NCBI GenBank assembly: GCA_900320905.1
Contig: ONTZ01000002.1
Coordinates: forward strand, 33,852-97,851
Direction of reading: 5' to 3'
Origin: an uncultured Prevotella sp.
Lineage (GTDB): Bacteria > Bacteroidota > Bacteroidia > Bacteroidales > Bacteroidaceae
Length of the DNA: 64,000 bases
Positions within the stretch are counted from its first letter, which is position 1. Every line of letters begins with the position of its first letter. Positions 1 to 7,629 of the stretch are shown piece by piece. Both the position numbers and the translations under genes were made by a program. The notes under the pieces are model-generated. The model was not told the origin of the DNA. It ran no database searches and saw nothing but the letters and a program-made list of their open reading frames with translations.

Positions 1-6
1 CTGACA

Positions 7-1413
7 TTAGATTAAACAAATTTCTACCCATAACACCGCCATACCTATCAGCCAGCCTATGAGCACCTTCGGCGACACATTCTTCAGGTACCAGCCCAGG
101 TGCACATGCTCCATCTTCATCAGGGCGATGCCACTCACGGAACCTACTGACAACAGACAGCCACCAGCCGCCGTTGCAAAAGCAACCACCTTCCAGTAGG
201 CACCATTCTCCACGAAGTTTGCCATATAGTCTGCGTCGTACCAGATGCCGAGTTGCTGTGACTCCACGATGGGATAGAGCGAGATGTTGCTAATGGCAAT
301 GGTAAAGGTATCGACGATACTACTCATCAGTCCGGAGAAGATACCGACAATCCAGATGTTATGGATATTCTCATCGATCCAAGCCGCCACATCACCGAAG
401 ACACCCGTCTCTGTGACCACACCCATACCGAGCATGATACCCATCACAAAAAGCATCTGCTGGATAGAACCATATTTCAGTGCCTGTGGCATACGCTTCT
501 CCATCATCTGGTCAGCATTCATCAGTTTGCGGTTAAACGCCTCATTCACCACCCAGAGCACACTCAGCACACAAAGGGCACCGAGGAAAGGCGATAATTT
601 CGTAATGTTATGGAAGGTAGGGATAAACCAGAGACCGCCAATGCCCACGAAGAGCATCACAATGCGCTGCCACTGATTCAGGTTGGTATCATCGCCACGA
701 TACGGCATGGGCGACCACTGGGTGTCAAGCCGGTCAGGCAGTTGTCTGTTGATGAGGATGGTGGGGATGACCCATGCCAAGATAGCAGGTAGGGCCAGTG
801 TCTTCGAGAAACTGGTAGCCGTGACGGCACCATTGCCCCAAAGCAACAGTCCTGCCGGATCACCGATGACGGTAAAGCATCCGCCACAGTTGGCTGCAAT
901 GACGATGGCACTGCCAATAAGCATCCTCTGCCTGCGATTCTGCACAATGCCACGCATGATAACAAGCATCATTGTGGCTGTTGTGAGGTTGTCGAGGTTG
1001 GCGGAAATAACGAAAGTGGCAAAGGTGATCGTCCACAACAAACGCTTCGGGTTACGGGTCTTGATCCAAGACTGGATGAAGTCGAAGCAGCCGTTGTTGT
1101 TCAATATCTCGATGATGGACATCGTGGCCAGAAGGAACATCACGATGCTCGCTGCACGACCCACATAGTTCAGGAAAATCTCATTGTAGATGTAGTACTT
1201 GACGGCATCGCTCGAAGGCTCCTCACCAGCCAAGAATTCTGCGTACTCGTGAGGATGCTGCGCCATGACAAAGTCGGTACCCCAGCAGATGTAGACCACC
1301 CAACCGATGGTACCGATGAACATGGCAATAGCTGCCTTGTTGACACCGGTCAGATGACCGGTGGCAATGAGCAGATAGCCCAACAGCAGCATCAAAACGA
1401 TGATGAGCGTCAT
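7..1413 (-). CDS. nhaD: NhaD-type Na+/H+ antiporter
   Basis: This is a 468-residue polytopic inner-membrane protein of the ion-transporter superfamily, best matched to NhaD, which expels Na+ in exchange for protons. It starts with a membrane helix and is hydrophobic throughout. Two segments look like the family: ANLDNLTTATMM near residue 138 and ANCGGCFTVIGDPAGLL near residue 174, with the Asp and Gly-rich turns expected of this transporter fold. The start codon overlaps the nqrF stop by 4 nt (ATGA), so it is translationally coupled as the last visible gene of the nqr operon. That links it to the sodium gradient made by Na+-NQR (inference from context). The stop lies 6 nt from the window edge, so any further downstream gene is unseen. 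An alternative is a broader arsenite/citrate-type transporter of the same superfamily. Confidence 0.85.
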   Translation of the reverse strand: MTLIIVLMLLLGYLLIATGHLTGVNKAAIAMFIGTIGWVVYICWGTDFVMAQHPHEYAEFLAGEEPSSDAVKYYIYNEIFLNYVGRAASIVMFLLATMSIIEILNNNGCFDFIQSWIKTRNPKRLLWTITFATFVISANLDNLTTATMMLVIMRGIVQNRRQRMLIGSAIVIAANCGGCFTVIGDPAGLLLWGNGAVTATSFSKTLALPAILAWVIPTILINRQLPDRLDTQWSPMPYRGDDTNLNQWQRIVMLFVGIGGLWFIPTFHNITKLSPFLGALCVLSVLWVVNEAFNRKLMNADQMMEKRMPQALKYGSIQQMLFVMGIMLGMGVVTETGVFGDVAAWIDENIHNIWIVGIFSGLMSSIVDTFTIAISNISLYPIVESQQLGIWYDADYMANFVENGAYWKVVAFATAAGGCLLSVGSVSGIALMKMEHVHLGWYLKNVSPKVLIGWLIGMAVLWVEICLI

Positions 1414-2678
1414 CCTCCGAAGTTATCGTACATGATGGATTCGGGATCAACACCGAGTGAGTCGAGCATCGACACGACGGCTGCTGACATCGGGCCAGGG
1501 CCGCACATATAGTACTCCACATCCTCGGGAGCCTCGTGATCCTTCAGATAGGTATTCAGCATCACCTGATGGACGAAGCCCGGAGTGTACTTCACGCCAG
1601 CAGCATCGGCTGCAGGATCTGGACGGTCGAGGGCCAAGTGGAAATGGAAGTTGGGATACTCCTTCTCCAAACCCAGGAAGTCATCGAGATAGAACACCTC
1701 GTTGAGGGCACGGGCACCATAGAAGTAGTGCATCTCGCGATCGGTGGTGTGCAGCGTCTTTGTCATATGCATAATCTGTGCACGCAACGGAGCCATACCG
1801 GCACCACCACCAACCCAGATCATCTCCTTCTTCGAATCGAAGTGCGGATGGAAGTCACCGAACGGACCACTCATAATAACCTTGTCACCTGGCTTCAGCG
1901 AGAAGATATACGATGAGGCGATACCCGGGTTCACATCCATGAAACCGCTCCTATCAGGCTTGAACGGCGGCGTAGCGATACGTACTGTCAGCATGAAGAC
2001 ATCACCTTCAGCAGGATAGTTGGCCATTGAATAGGCACGGATAGTATCCTCGGGGTTCTTACACTTGAGTGGGAACAGACCGAACTTCTCCCAAGAGGGC
2101 AGATACTCGTCCCCAATAAGGCTCTTGTCGAAGTCCTTATCGTAGTCGATACAATCGAACTTAGGAATCTTAATCTGTGCGTAAGAGCCAGGCAGGAAGT
2201 CCATGTGCTCACCAGCAGGCAACTGCACCTTGAACTCCTTGATGAAGGTAGCCACGTTCTTATTACTGATAACGGTACACTCGTACTCCTTCACGCCAAG
2301 GATGCTCTCGTCGACATGAATCTTCAGGTCACCTTTTACCTTGCACTGACAACCTAAACGCCAGTGATCCTTGATCTGCTTACGCGTGAAGTGGGGTTTC
2401 TCAGAGTCGAGGATTTCTCCCCCACCCTCAAGCACCTGAACCTTACACTGTCCGCAGGAGGCCTTACCGCCACAGGCTGAAGGCAGGAAGATGCCGTTCT
2501 GGTTGAGCGTCGCCATCAGGTTGTTACCCTGAGGCACGTTGAGCACCTTATCACCATTGACTGTAATATTCACATTTCCGCTGGGACTCAGGTATTTCTT
2601 TGCCACCAACAGGATAATCACCAAGAGGAGTATGACAATGAGGAATACTCCAATGCTATATGCTATAAACTGTGCCAT
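1410..2678 (-). CDS. nqrF: Na+-translocating NADH:quinone reductase subunit F
   Basis: NqrF is the electron-input subunit of Na+-NQR: it oxidises NADH through FAD and a [2Fe-2S] cluster. The 422 residues show one N-terminal membrane helix (about 5-27). A plant-type ferredoxin domain follows, with cluster ligands C69, C75, C78 and C110 (ACGGKASCGQC and WRLGC). After that come a flavin-binding segment RAYSMANYP and an NAD-binding segment VGGGAGMAPLRAQ, and the C-terminus is CGPGPMS...YDNFGG. Length and order match the family. It lies 8 nt after nqrE and overlaps nhaD by 4 nt. Confidence 0.97.
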   Translation of the reverse strand: MAQFIAYSIGVFLIVILLLVIILLVAKKYLSPSGNVNITVNGDKVLNVPQGNNLMATLNQNGIFLPSACGGKASCGQCKVQVLEGGGEILDSEKPHFTRKQIKDHWRLGCQCKVKGDLKIHVDESILGVKEYECTVISNKNVATFIKEFKVQLPAGEHMDFLPGSYAQIKIPKFDCIDYDKDFDKSLIGDEYLPSWEKFGLFPLKCKNPEDTIRAYSMANYPAEGDVFMLTVRIATPPFKPDRSGFMDVNPGIASSYIFSLKPGDKVIMSGPFGDFHPHFDSKKEMIWVGGGAGMAPLRAQIMHMTKTLHTTDREMHYFYGARALNEVFYLDDFLGLEKEYPNFHFHLALDRPDPAADAAGVKYTPGFVHQVMLNTYLKDHEAPEDVEYYMCGPGPMSAAVVSMLDSLGVDPESIMYDNFGG

Positions 2679-2686
2679 ACTTCCAA

Positions 2687-3313
2687 TCAGATATTAAGTC
2701 CACTAAAACACATCATCGCCATAGCCATGAGGCCCACGGTGATAAACACGATGCCAAGGCCCTGCAAGGGCTTGGGTACATCCGAATACTGCATCTTCTC
2801 ACGGATGGCACCCATTGCCACAATGGCGAGCATCCAACCGATACCGGAACCGAAGCCATAGACGACAGCATCCCAGACGGAGGTGATGGCCTGCGAGTTG
2901 GAGGGATCCATGAGGATACGCTGTTGCATGAAGAGCGAGGCACCCATGATGGCGCAGTTCACAGCGATCAGCGGCAGGAAGATACCCAGGGCTGCATAGA
3001 GCGAGGGTGAGTACTTCTCTACCGTCATCTCAACAAGTTGCACCATACCGGCAATCACAGCGATAAAGAGGATAAACGACAGGTAACTGAGGTCGACACC
3101 CTCCACGAGGCAGTCGGGACCCAGCACCTTAGTCTGCAACAGATAGTTGACAGGAACAGTGACAGTGAGCACGAAGGTCACGGCACATCCCAGTCCTAAT
3201 GAGGTCTTCACGGTCTTCGACACAGCCAGATAAGAGCACATGCCGAGGAAGAAGGCGAAGATCATATTGTCGACGAAAATCGAACGGAATAATAAACTAA
3301 TTATATGTTCCAT
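2687..3313 (-). CDS. nqrE: Na+-NQR subunit E
   Basis: This is an integral membrane subunit of Na+-NQR, 208 residues with about six helices and the length normal for NqrE. NqrD and NqrE are inverted homologues that hold an iron-sulfur centre between them in the membrane; the expected cysteines are visible at C26 ([13 protein letters not shown]) and in [13 protein letters not shown] near the middle. It is separated from nqrD by a 149-bp AT-rich gap full of short direct repeats, the only large gap inside the D-to-F part of the operon. It is followed 8 nt later by nqrF. Confidence 0.96.
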   Translation of the reverse strand: MEHIISLLFRSIFVDNMIFAFFLGMCSYLAVSKTVKTSLGLGCAVTFVLTVTVPVNYLLQTKVLGPDCLVEGVDLSYLSFILFIAVIAGMVQLVEMTVEKYSPSLYAALGIFLPLIAVNCAIMGASLFMQQRILMDPSNSQAITSVWDAVVYGFGSGIGWMLAIVAMGAIREKMQYSDVPKPLQGLGIVFITVGLMAMAMMCFSGLNI

Positions 3314-3332
3314 ATTCTTCTTTTCTTTTGAA

Positions 3333-3430
3333 ACTAATTTCCACTAATAATCACTAATTCTATTCACTAATTACAAATATTTCTATACCAATTCGTGAAC
3401 TTAATTTGTGCCAATTCGTGCCAATTTGTT
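3333..3430. repeat. Two short-period direct-repeat clusters between nqrE and nqrD
   Basis: ACTAAT recurs at 3333, 3343, 3353 and 3366 (spacing 10, 10, 13). A second motif close to CCAATTCGTG recurs at 3388, 3401, 3411 and 3421 (spacing 13, 10, 10). The two clusters fill most of the 149-bp gap inside the nqr operon (3314-3462). The mirrored spacing and near-helical period are read directly from the sequence. No open reading frame or clear terminator is seen in the gap. Function is unknown. Confidence 0.75.
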
Positions 3431-3462
3431 TCTTATTAAATCTTCATTGTTTCTTAATCCAT

Positions 3463-4086
3463 TTATTTCTCCTTGTAGAAATAGGCACGATGAACCCAAA
3501 TCACACATCCCACGAGAATCAGTGCCATAGCCGGCATCGTCATCATACCGTTGTTCACGTAGCCGAAGTCGTAACAGGCATCCGGGATAATCTGGAAGCC
3601 TAAGAGTGAACCACGACCCAAGAGTTCACGAACGGCACCCACGATGACGAGGATCATGGCATAGCCCAAGCCGTTACCCACACCGTCGAGGAACGAGGGC
3701 CAGGGCTTGTTCTGCATGGCGAAAGCCTCAAGGCGTCCCATCAGGATACAGTTGGTGATAATCAAACCTACATACACGCTCAACTGAACGCTCACGTCAT
3801 AGGCGAAAGCCTTCAGAATCTGAGAAACGATAGTCACGAGAGCAGCAACCACCACCAACTGCACTACGATACGGATGCGGTTAGGAATAGTGTTGCGGAT
3901 GATTGAGATAATCACATTCGCAAAGGCGGTGATGACCGTCACAGCGAGACCCATCACAATGGCAGGCTTCAACTGCGAAGTCACAGCCAATGCCGAGCAG
4001 ATACCGAGTACCTGTCCCAGAATAGGATGGTCGAGGTTCAATGGGTTGGTAAAAACCTCCTTATTTTGTTTACTGAATAGTGCCAT
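3463..4086 (-). CDS. nqrD: Na+-NQR subunit D
   Basis: This is an integral membrane subunit of Na+-NQR, 207 residues with about six helices. The cysteines expected to bind the intramembrane iron-sulfur centre shared with NqrE are at C30 (GQVLGICSALAVTS) and in LIITNCILMGRLEAFAM. The N-terminal SKQNKEVFTNPLNLDHPI segment and the C-terminal WVHRAYFYKEK tail are normal for the Bacteroidales protein as remembered. It is 3 nt downstream of nqrC. A repeat-filled gap separates it from nqrE. Confidence 0.96.
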   Translation of the reverse strand: MALFSKQNKEVFTNPLNLDHPILGQVLGICSALAVTSQLKPAIVMGLAVTVITAFANVIISIIRNTIPNRIRIVVQLVVVAALVTIVSQILKAFAYDVSVQLSVYVGLIITNCILMGRLEAFAMQNKPWPSFLDGVGNGLGYAMILVIVGAVRELLGRGSLLGFQIIPDACYDFGYVNNGMMTMPAMALILVGCVIWVHRAYFYKEK

Positions 4087-4089
4087 AGT

Positions 4090-4890
4090 TTACTCCTCCT
4101 TTGCTTTAAGTTCATGTTTTGAGCAGCAATCTTCTTTAGAGTTCTCCTTACAGCAGTCCTCTTTGCTGTGCTTGCAAGAATCTGCTTTGCAGCAATCCTC
4201 TTTCATGTCTTTGCAGCAATCCTTGTCTGCATGCTCGCTAGCATGTTCACAAGCGTCTTTGCAACAATCCTTACCAGCCTTCAGCATCTTTTGTGCAGCA
4301 GCCTTCAGACCATCTTTCAACATGGCGTCAACACCATTGGAAGTCAGTGTGGCACCTGTCACACAATCCACCTGTGTCTCAGGATCCTCCACCTTCTTCA
4401 CGACAGAAAGGGCCACATCACCATTGACAAAAACCTTCTTGCCAATGAATTTCTCCTGCCACTCCTGAGAGTCTTTAATCTCGGCACCCAGGCCTGCCGT
4501 CTCACTCTCGTGGTTAAAATAAGCACCATAGACAGTGGGATCATCTTCACCGTGAATAGCGATAAAACCGCTGATTCCACCCCAAAGACCCATACCCTTC
4601 AGACTAAATACCATAATTTCCTCGCCATCAACAAGACAAGCATAGGCTTTCTGACCATCTATGTCAGTTTCTGCCTTCACTACCTCAGCATATTTGGCTT
4701 CTGCCTCAGCACCATCGAGGTCGCGGATATTGAGCGAGTAGAGTATCTGTTTCTTCACATCGAGAGCCACATTAGCATCCTGCATAGGCTTCAAAGCCTG
4801 ATAGACGAATGCCAAAAGGAAGGCAACGATGACAACAAGTATCGCGCTATATATAATAATGTACGCGTTGGAATTTGTATTCAGTTTCAT
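4090..4890 (-). CDS. nqrC: Na+-NQR subunit C with a Cys-rich C-terminal tail
   Basis: NqrC is a periplasm-facing subunit anchored by one N-terminal helix (about 10-30) that carries covalently bound FMN. The flavinylation motif is visible as D175-C-V-T-G-A-T181-L-T, with T181 the expected FMN attachment site. The 266 residues are longer than I expect: the family fold ends near residue 203. Residues 204-266 form a hydrophilic tail with 12 cysteines (209, 210, 214, 225, 226, 233, 234, 239, 246, 247, 255, 256), built from repeats of K/E-D-C-C-K with interspersed His. This tail is not part of the NqrC I know and could bind metal or form disulfides (inference). The gene overlaps nqrB by 4 nt and precedes nqrD by 3 nt. 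Confidence 0.95.
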   Translation of the reverse strand: MKLNTNSNAYIIIYSAILVVIVAFLLAFVYQALKPMQDANVALDVKKQILYSLNIRDLDGAEAEAKYAEVVKAETDIDGQKAYACLVDGEEIMVFSLKGMGLWGGISGFIAIHGEDDPTVYGAYFNHESETAGLGAEIKDSQEWQEKFIGKKVFVNGDVALSVVKKVEDPETQVDCVTGATLTSNGVDAMLKDGLKAAAQKMLKAGKDCCKDACEHASEHADKDCCKDMKEDCCKADSCKHSKEDCCKENSKEDCCSKHELKAKEE

Positions 4891-6050
4891 TTGGTACCTC
4901 CTCTCTTTAAACGTTTCGAGATATTGCGCTCCACCACAAAGTGGTCGATGGTGGGAGCAAACATATTACCAAAGAAGATGGCGAGCATCATACCCTCCGG
5001 ATAACCGGCATTCATCACACGGATGATGATAGCCATCGCACCAATCAGAAAACCGTAGATATACTGGCCAGTCGTGGTGCGGCACGAGGTGACAGGGTCG
5101 GTAGCCATAAACACGGCACCAAAACAGAAGCCACCCATAGCGAAATGCTGGCAGGTAGTCAATGGAGAAGCACCCGTCTCATGGAAGATAAATGACATCA
5201 AGGCACCCCCCACGAACACAAAGAGCATCGTGCGCCAAGAAGCGATACCCATCCACAGCAGGATGATTGCACCGATGGCGATGGCAATGAGTGAAGTCTC
5301 ACCGATAGAACCTGGAATGAATCCAAGGGCCATATCCATGATAGAGGCATCAGGCGTGATGCCCTGAGCGAATTGTCCCAGAGGAGTTGCTGCCGTGAAT
5401 CCGTCGGGCAGGTCGTTACCCAGTCCGAAGATAGAACTCTGAGCCACCCATACCTGGTCGCCTGTCATCTTGGCTGGATAGGCGAAGAACAGGAACATAC
5501 GGGCTGCAATGGCGGGATTAAAGATGTTCATACCCGTACCACCGAAGATCTCCTTACAGAAGATCACCGAGAAGGCGCAGGCGAGAGCCAGCATCCACAG
5601 CGGACAGCCGATAGGGATAATCAGTGGGATGATGATACCCGAAACGAGGTAGCCCTCCTGAATCTCCTCACCTTTCCACTGGGCCCAGGCAAACTCGATG
5701 CCCAGACCTACGATGTAACTCACCAGAATCTTCGGCAGTACAGCAAGGAATCCGTAGAAGAATATCTCGAAGAAGCCTGCACTCTCAAGTGTGCCGGCAG
5801 CGAGATAGTTCTGATAACCGATGTTATACATACCAAACAGCATGGCAGGCATCAGGGCGATGACCACCATACTCATAATACGCTTCGAGTCGATGGCGTC
5901 GTGAATATTCACGCCACCAGCCTTCGCCGTGTCATTGGGCACGTAAAGGAAGGTCTCAAAGCCGTCGAACACCGAGCGGAAGGCATGTAGTTTGCCACCC
6001 TCCTCGAAGTTCGGCTTGATCTTATTGAGATAATTTCTTAAAAAACTCAT
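4887..6050 (-). CDS. nqrB: Na+-NQR subunit B
   Basis: NqrB is the large membrane subunit thought to form the Na+ path and to carry covalent FMN and riboflavin. The 387 residues have about ten helices. The FMN attachment motif appears as DGFTAATPLGQ, with T222 the likely linked residue. FGGTGMNIFNPAIAARMF and ATDPVTSCRTTTGQYIYG are conserved-looking segments. The start overlaps nothing upstream: it lies 92 nt after nqrA, with a small hairpin in the gap. The stop overlaps nqrC by 4 nt. Confidence 0.97.
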   Translation of the reverse strand: MSFLRNYLNKIKPNFEEGGKLHAFRSVFDGFETFLYVPNDTAKAGGVNIHDAIDSKRIMSMVVIALMPAMLFGMYNIGYQNYLAAGTLESAGFFEIFFYGFLAVLPKILVSYIVGLGIEFAWAQWKGEEIQEGYLVSGIIIPLIIPIGCPLWMLALACAFSVIFCKEIFGGTGMNIFNPAIAARMFLFFAYPAKMTGDQVWVAQSSIFGLGNDLPDGFTAATPLGQFAQGITPDASIMDMALGFIPGSIGETSLIAIAIGAIILLWMGIASWRTMLFVFVGGALMSFIFHETGASPLTTCQHFAMGGFCFGAVFMATDPVTSCRTTTGQYIYGFLIGAMAIIIRVMNAGYPEGMMLAIFFGNMFAPTIDHFVVERNISKRLKRGGTK

Positions 6051-6103
6051 ATTCTCTTTGTTCTTTAATTTGTTTGTAGGAAGTAAACTTTATATTCCCG
6101 GTG

Positions 6104-6122
6104 TGGGAACGTTATGTTCCCA
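6104..6122 (-). promoter_or_regulatory. Hairpin in the nqrA-nqrB spacer
   Basis: TGGGAAC (6104-6110) and GTTCCCA (6116-6122) form a perfect 7-bp inverted repeat around a 5-nt loop, in the 92-nt spacer between nqrA and nqrB. On the transcript this would be a small stem-loop with no U-run behind it, so it is not a standard terminator. It could be an RNA-processing or stability element that adjusts NqrA relative to the membrane subunits (inference). Confidence 0.5.
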
Positions 6123-6142
6123 ACGTGGGCATAATCCGTTTG

Positions 6143-7486
6143 CTAACTGTTCTCTTTCCGTAAGATATTAAGTCCTTCCCTCACAATACGCTGCAATTCC
6201 AGTTTAGAAGAGTCAACGAACTCAGCCAAGGCAAAGTCCTCAGGACTCACCTCATAGATACCCAAAGCCTCCTGACGGTCAATATCGCCAGCGATGATAG
6301 CCTTAATCAGGTACTCACCATAGATATCCATCGGCAGCACCTTGTCGTACTCACCACTCATGATCATGTGGCGTTCACCACCCTTCACACGGGCATCCAG
6401 CGCATACTGCTTCTTGCCACAGAGCCAAGAGAAATAACTACGGCTCACAGAGAACTGCTTGAAACGTGGCATGATCCAACCCAGCATCTCGTCGGCATCG
6501 TTACCCTCTGGGATAACCGTAATCTCAGAGGTGTGAGCCCCTAAGAAGCCATCCTTCGTGGTGGGTTTGCCTGTCAGCACATTACCGTTGATGATACGCA
6601 CACTCTTCGAAGCATCATAACTGTTGCTCAAAAGAGTGGAGAGTTCCTCACCCACCAGCATATCCACATAGGCAGGACTTGAAATTTCACTGCCACAGAG
6701 GGCGACGGTACGCTTCAAATCCACCTTACCAGTATTGAAGAGGCGTCCGATAAACAGCACGACGGTAGGATCGCCGATGGTCCACACCACCTCACCCTTG
6801 TTCACCGGGTCGATGTTGTTCACCTGTACTCCTACATTACCAGCAGGGCACTTGCCGTCGAAGACATTCACCTCGACATCCTTCATACCCTCCAATGCAG
6901 AGCCGACACCTACACCGAGATAGGTCTTCGCAATCTTCGAGAGGGCTGTGAGACCCGTCTGGAAGTCCTGTTCCTGGCCCTTCACCTCGTACTCGAAATC
7001 AGCAGCCAGAGGCTTGTCGCGCAGGGCAGACACAAAAATCGCCTTAGGCTGTACACTCGGATTGGTAGAAACAGCGTAAGGCAACTGGTTGATGTAACCT
7101 AAGAGACCTGCCTCTAACAATGCATTAATCACTTGCTCTCCTGTGAGGCTTCCTGCCTCGCGCTTGCCGAAGTCCTTGAACTCCTGCTGCGCGTCGGCAT
7201 CCACCTTGATGCAGAGCACTTTTCTACGTTCACCACGCACCACCTCACGGACGGTTCCGCTCACTGGCGAGGCAAACTTGACATCGGGATACTGTTTATT
7301 GACAAACAGCGCATCCCCGGCCTTGACCTTATCGCCCTCCTTGACTACGACCTTCGGAGTGACACCCTCGAAATCATCCGGCACCAGTGCAAACTTGCCG
7401 TTGGATTTCAGTTGGATTTTCTTCTCCTCAGCCTTGCCTTGAAGATTGATGTCCAAGCCTTTCCGCAACTTAATTACATTTGCCAT
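6143..7486 (-). CDS. nqrA: Na+-NQR subunit A
   Basis: NqrA is the cytoplasmic, quinone-associated subunit of Na+-NQR and the first gene of the operon. It is 447 residues, the normal length, with no membrane helices. It opens with IKLRKGLDINLQGKAE, the usual N-terminus. It contains ALVPDDFEGVTPKVVVKEGD and FASPVSGTVREVVRGERRK, resembling a biotinyl/lipoyl-like fold, and the WTIGDPTVVLFIGRL and VCGSEIS-like region expected of this subunit. A -7 box (7525-7532) sits about 40 bp upstream of the ATG. The gene is divergent from the tamB-like gene. Confidence 0.96.
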   Translation of the reverse strand: MANVIKLRKGLDINLQGKAEEKKIQLKSNGKFALVPDDFEGVTPKVVVKEGDKVKAGDALFVNKQYPDVKFASPVSGTVREVVRGERRKVLCIKVDADAQQEFKDFGKREAGSLTGEQVINALLEAGLLGYINQLPYAVSTNPSVQPKAIFVSALRDKPLAADFEYEVKGQEQDFQTGLTALSKIAKTYLGVGVGSALEGMKDVEVNVFDGKCPAGNVGVQVNNIDPVNKGEVVWTIGDPTVVLFIGRLFNTGKVDLKRTVALCGSEISSPAYVDMLVGEELSTLLSNSYDASKSVRIINGNVLTGKPTTKDGFLGAHTSEITVIPEGNDADEMLGWIMPRFKQFSVSRSYFSWLCGKKQYALDARVKGGERHMIMSGEYDKVLPMDIYGEYLIKAIIAGDIDRQEALGIYEVSPEDFALAEFVDSSKLELQRIVREGLNILRKENS

Positions 7487-7524
7487 TTATAGTAATGTTT
7501 GATTGAATATTTGTCGAACGGATG

Positions 7525-7532
7525 CAAAATTA
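7525..7532 (-). promoter_or_regulatory. -7 box of the nqr operon
   Basis: TAATTTTG on the minus strand matches the Bacteroidetes -7 consensus TAnnTTTG. It gives a leader of roughly 30 nt before nqrA. It is paired with a divergent promoter for the tamB-like gene 65 bp away. Confidence 0.7.
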
Positions 7533-7596
7533 CTAAAAATTATGGATATTCAGCGTTTTTCTAAAAGAAAAATGAAGAAATCACAAATATTTATCG

Positions 7597-7604
7597 TAAT
7601 TTTG
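7597..7604 (+). promoter_or_regulatory. -7 box of the tamB-like gene
   Basis: TAATTTTG matches the Bacteroidetes -7 consensus and lies 25 bp before the GTG start at 7630. Confidence 0.7.
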
Positions 7605-7629
7605 CGGAAAAATACAGGCGTTTTATCGA

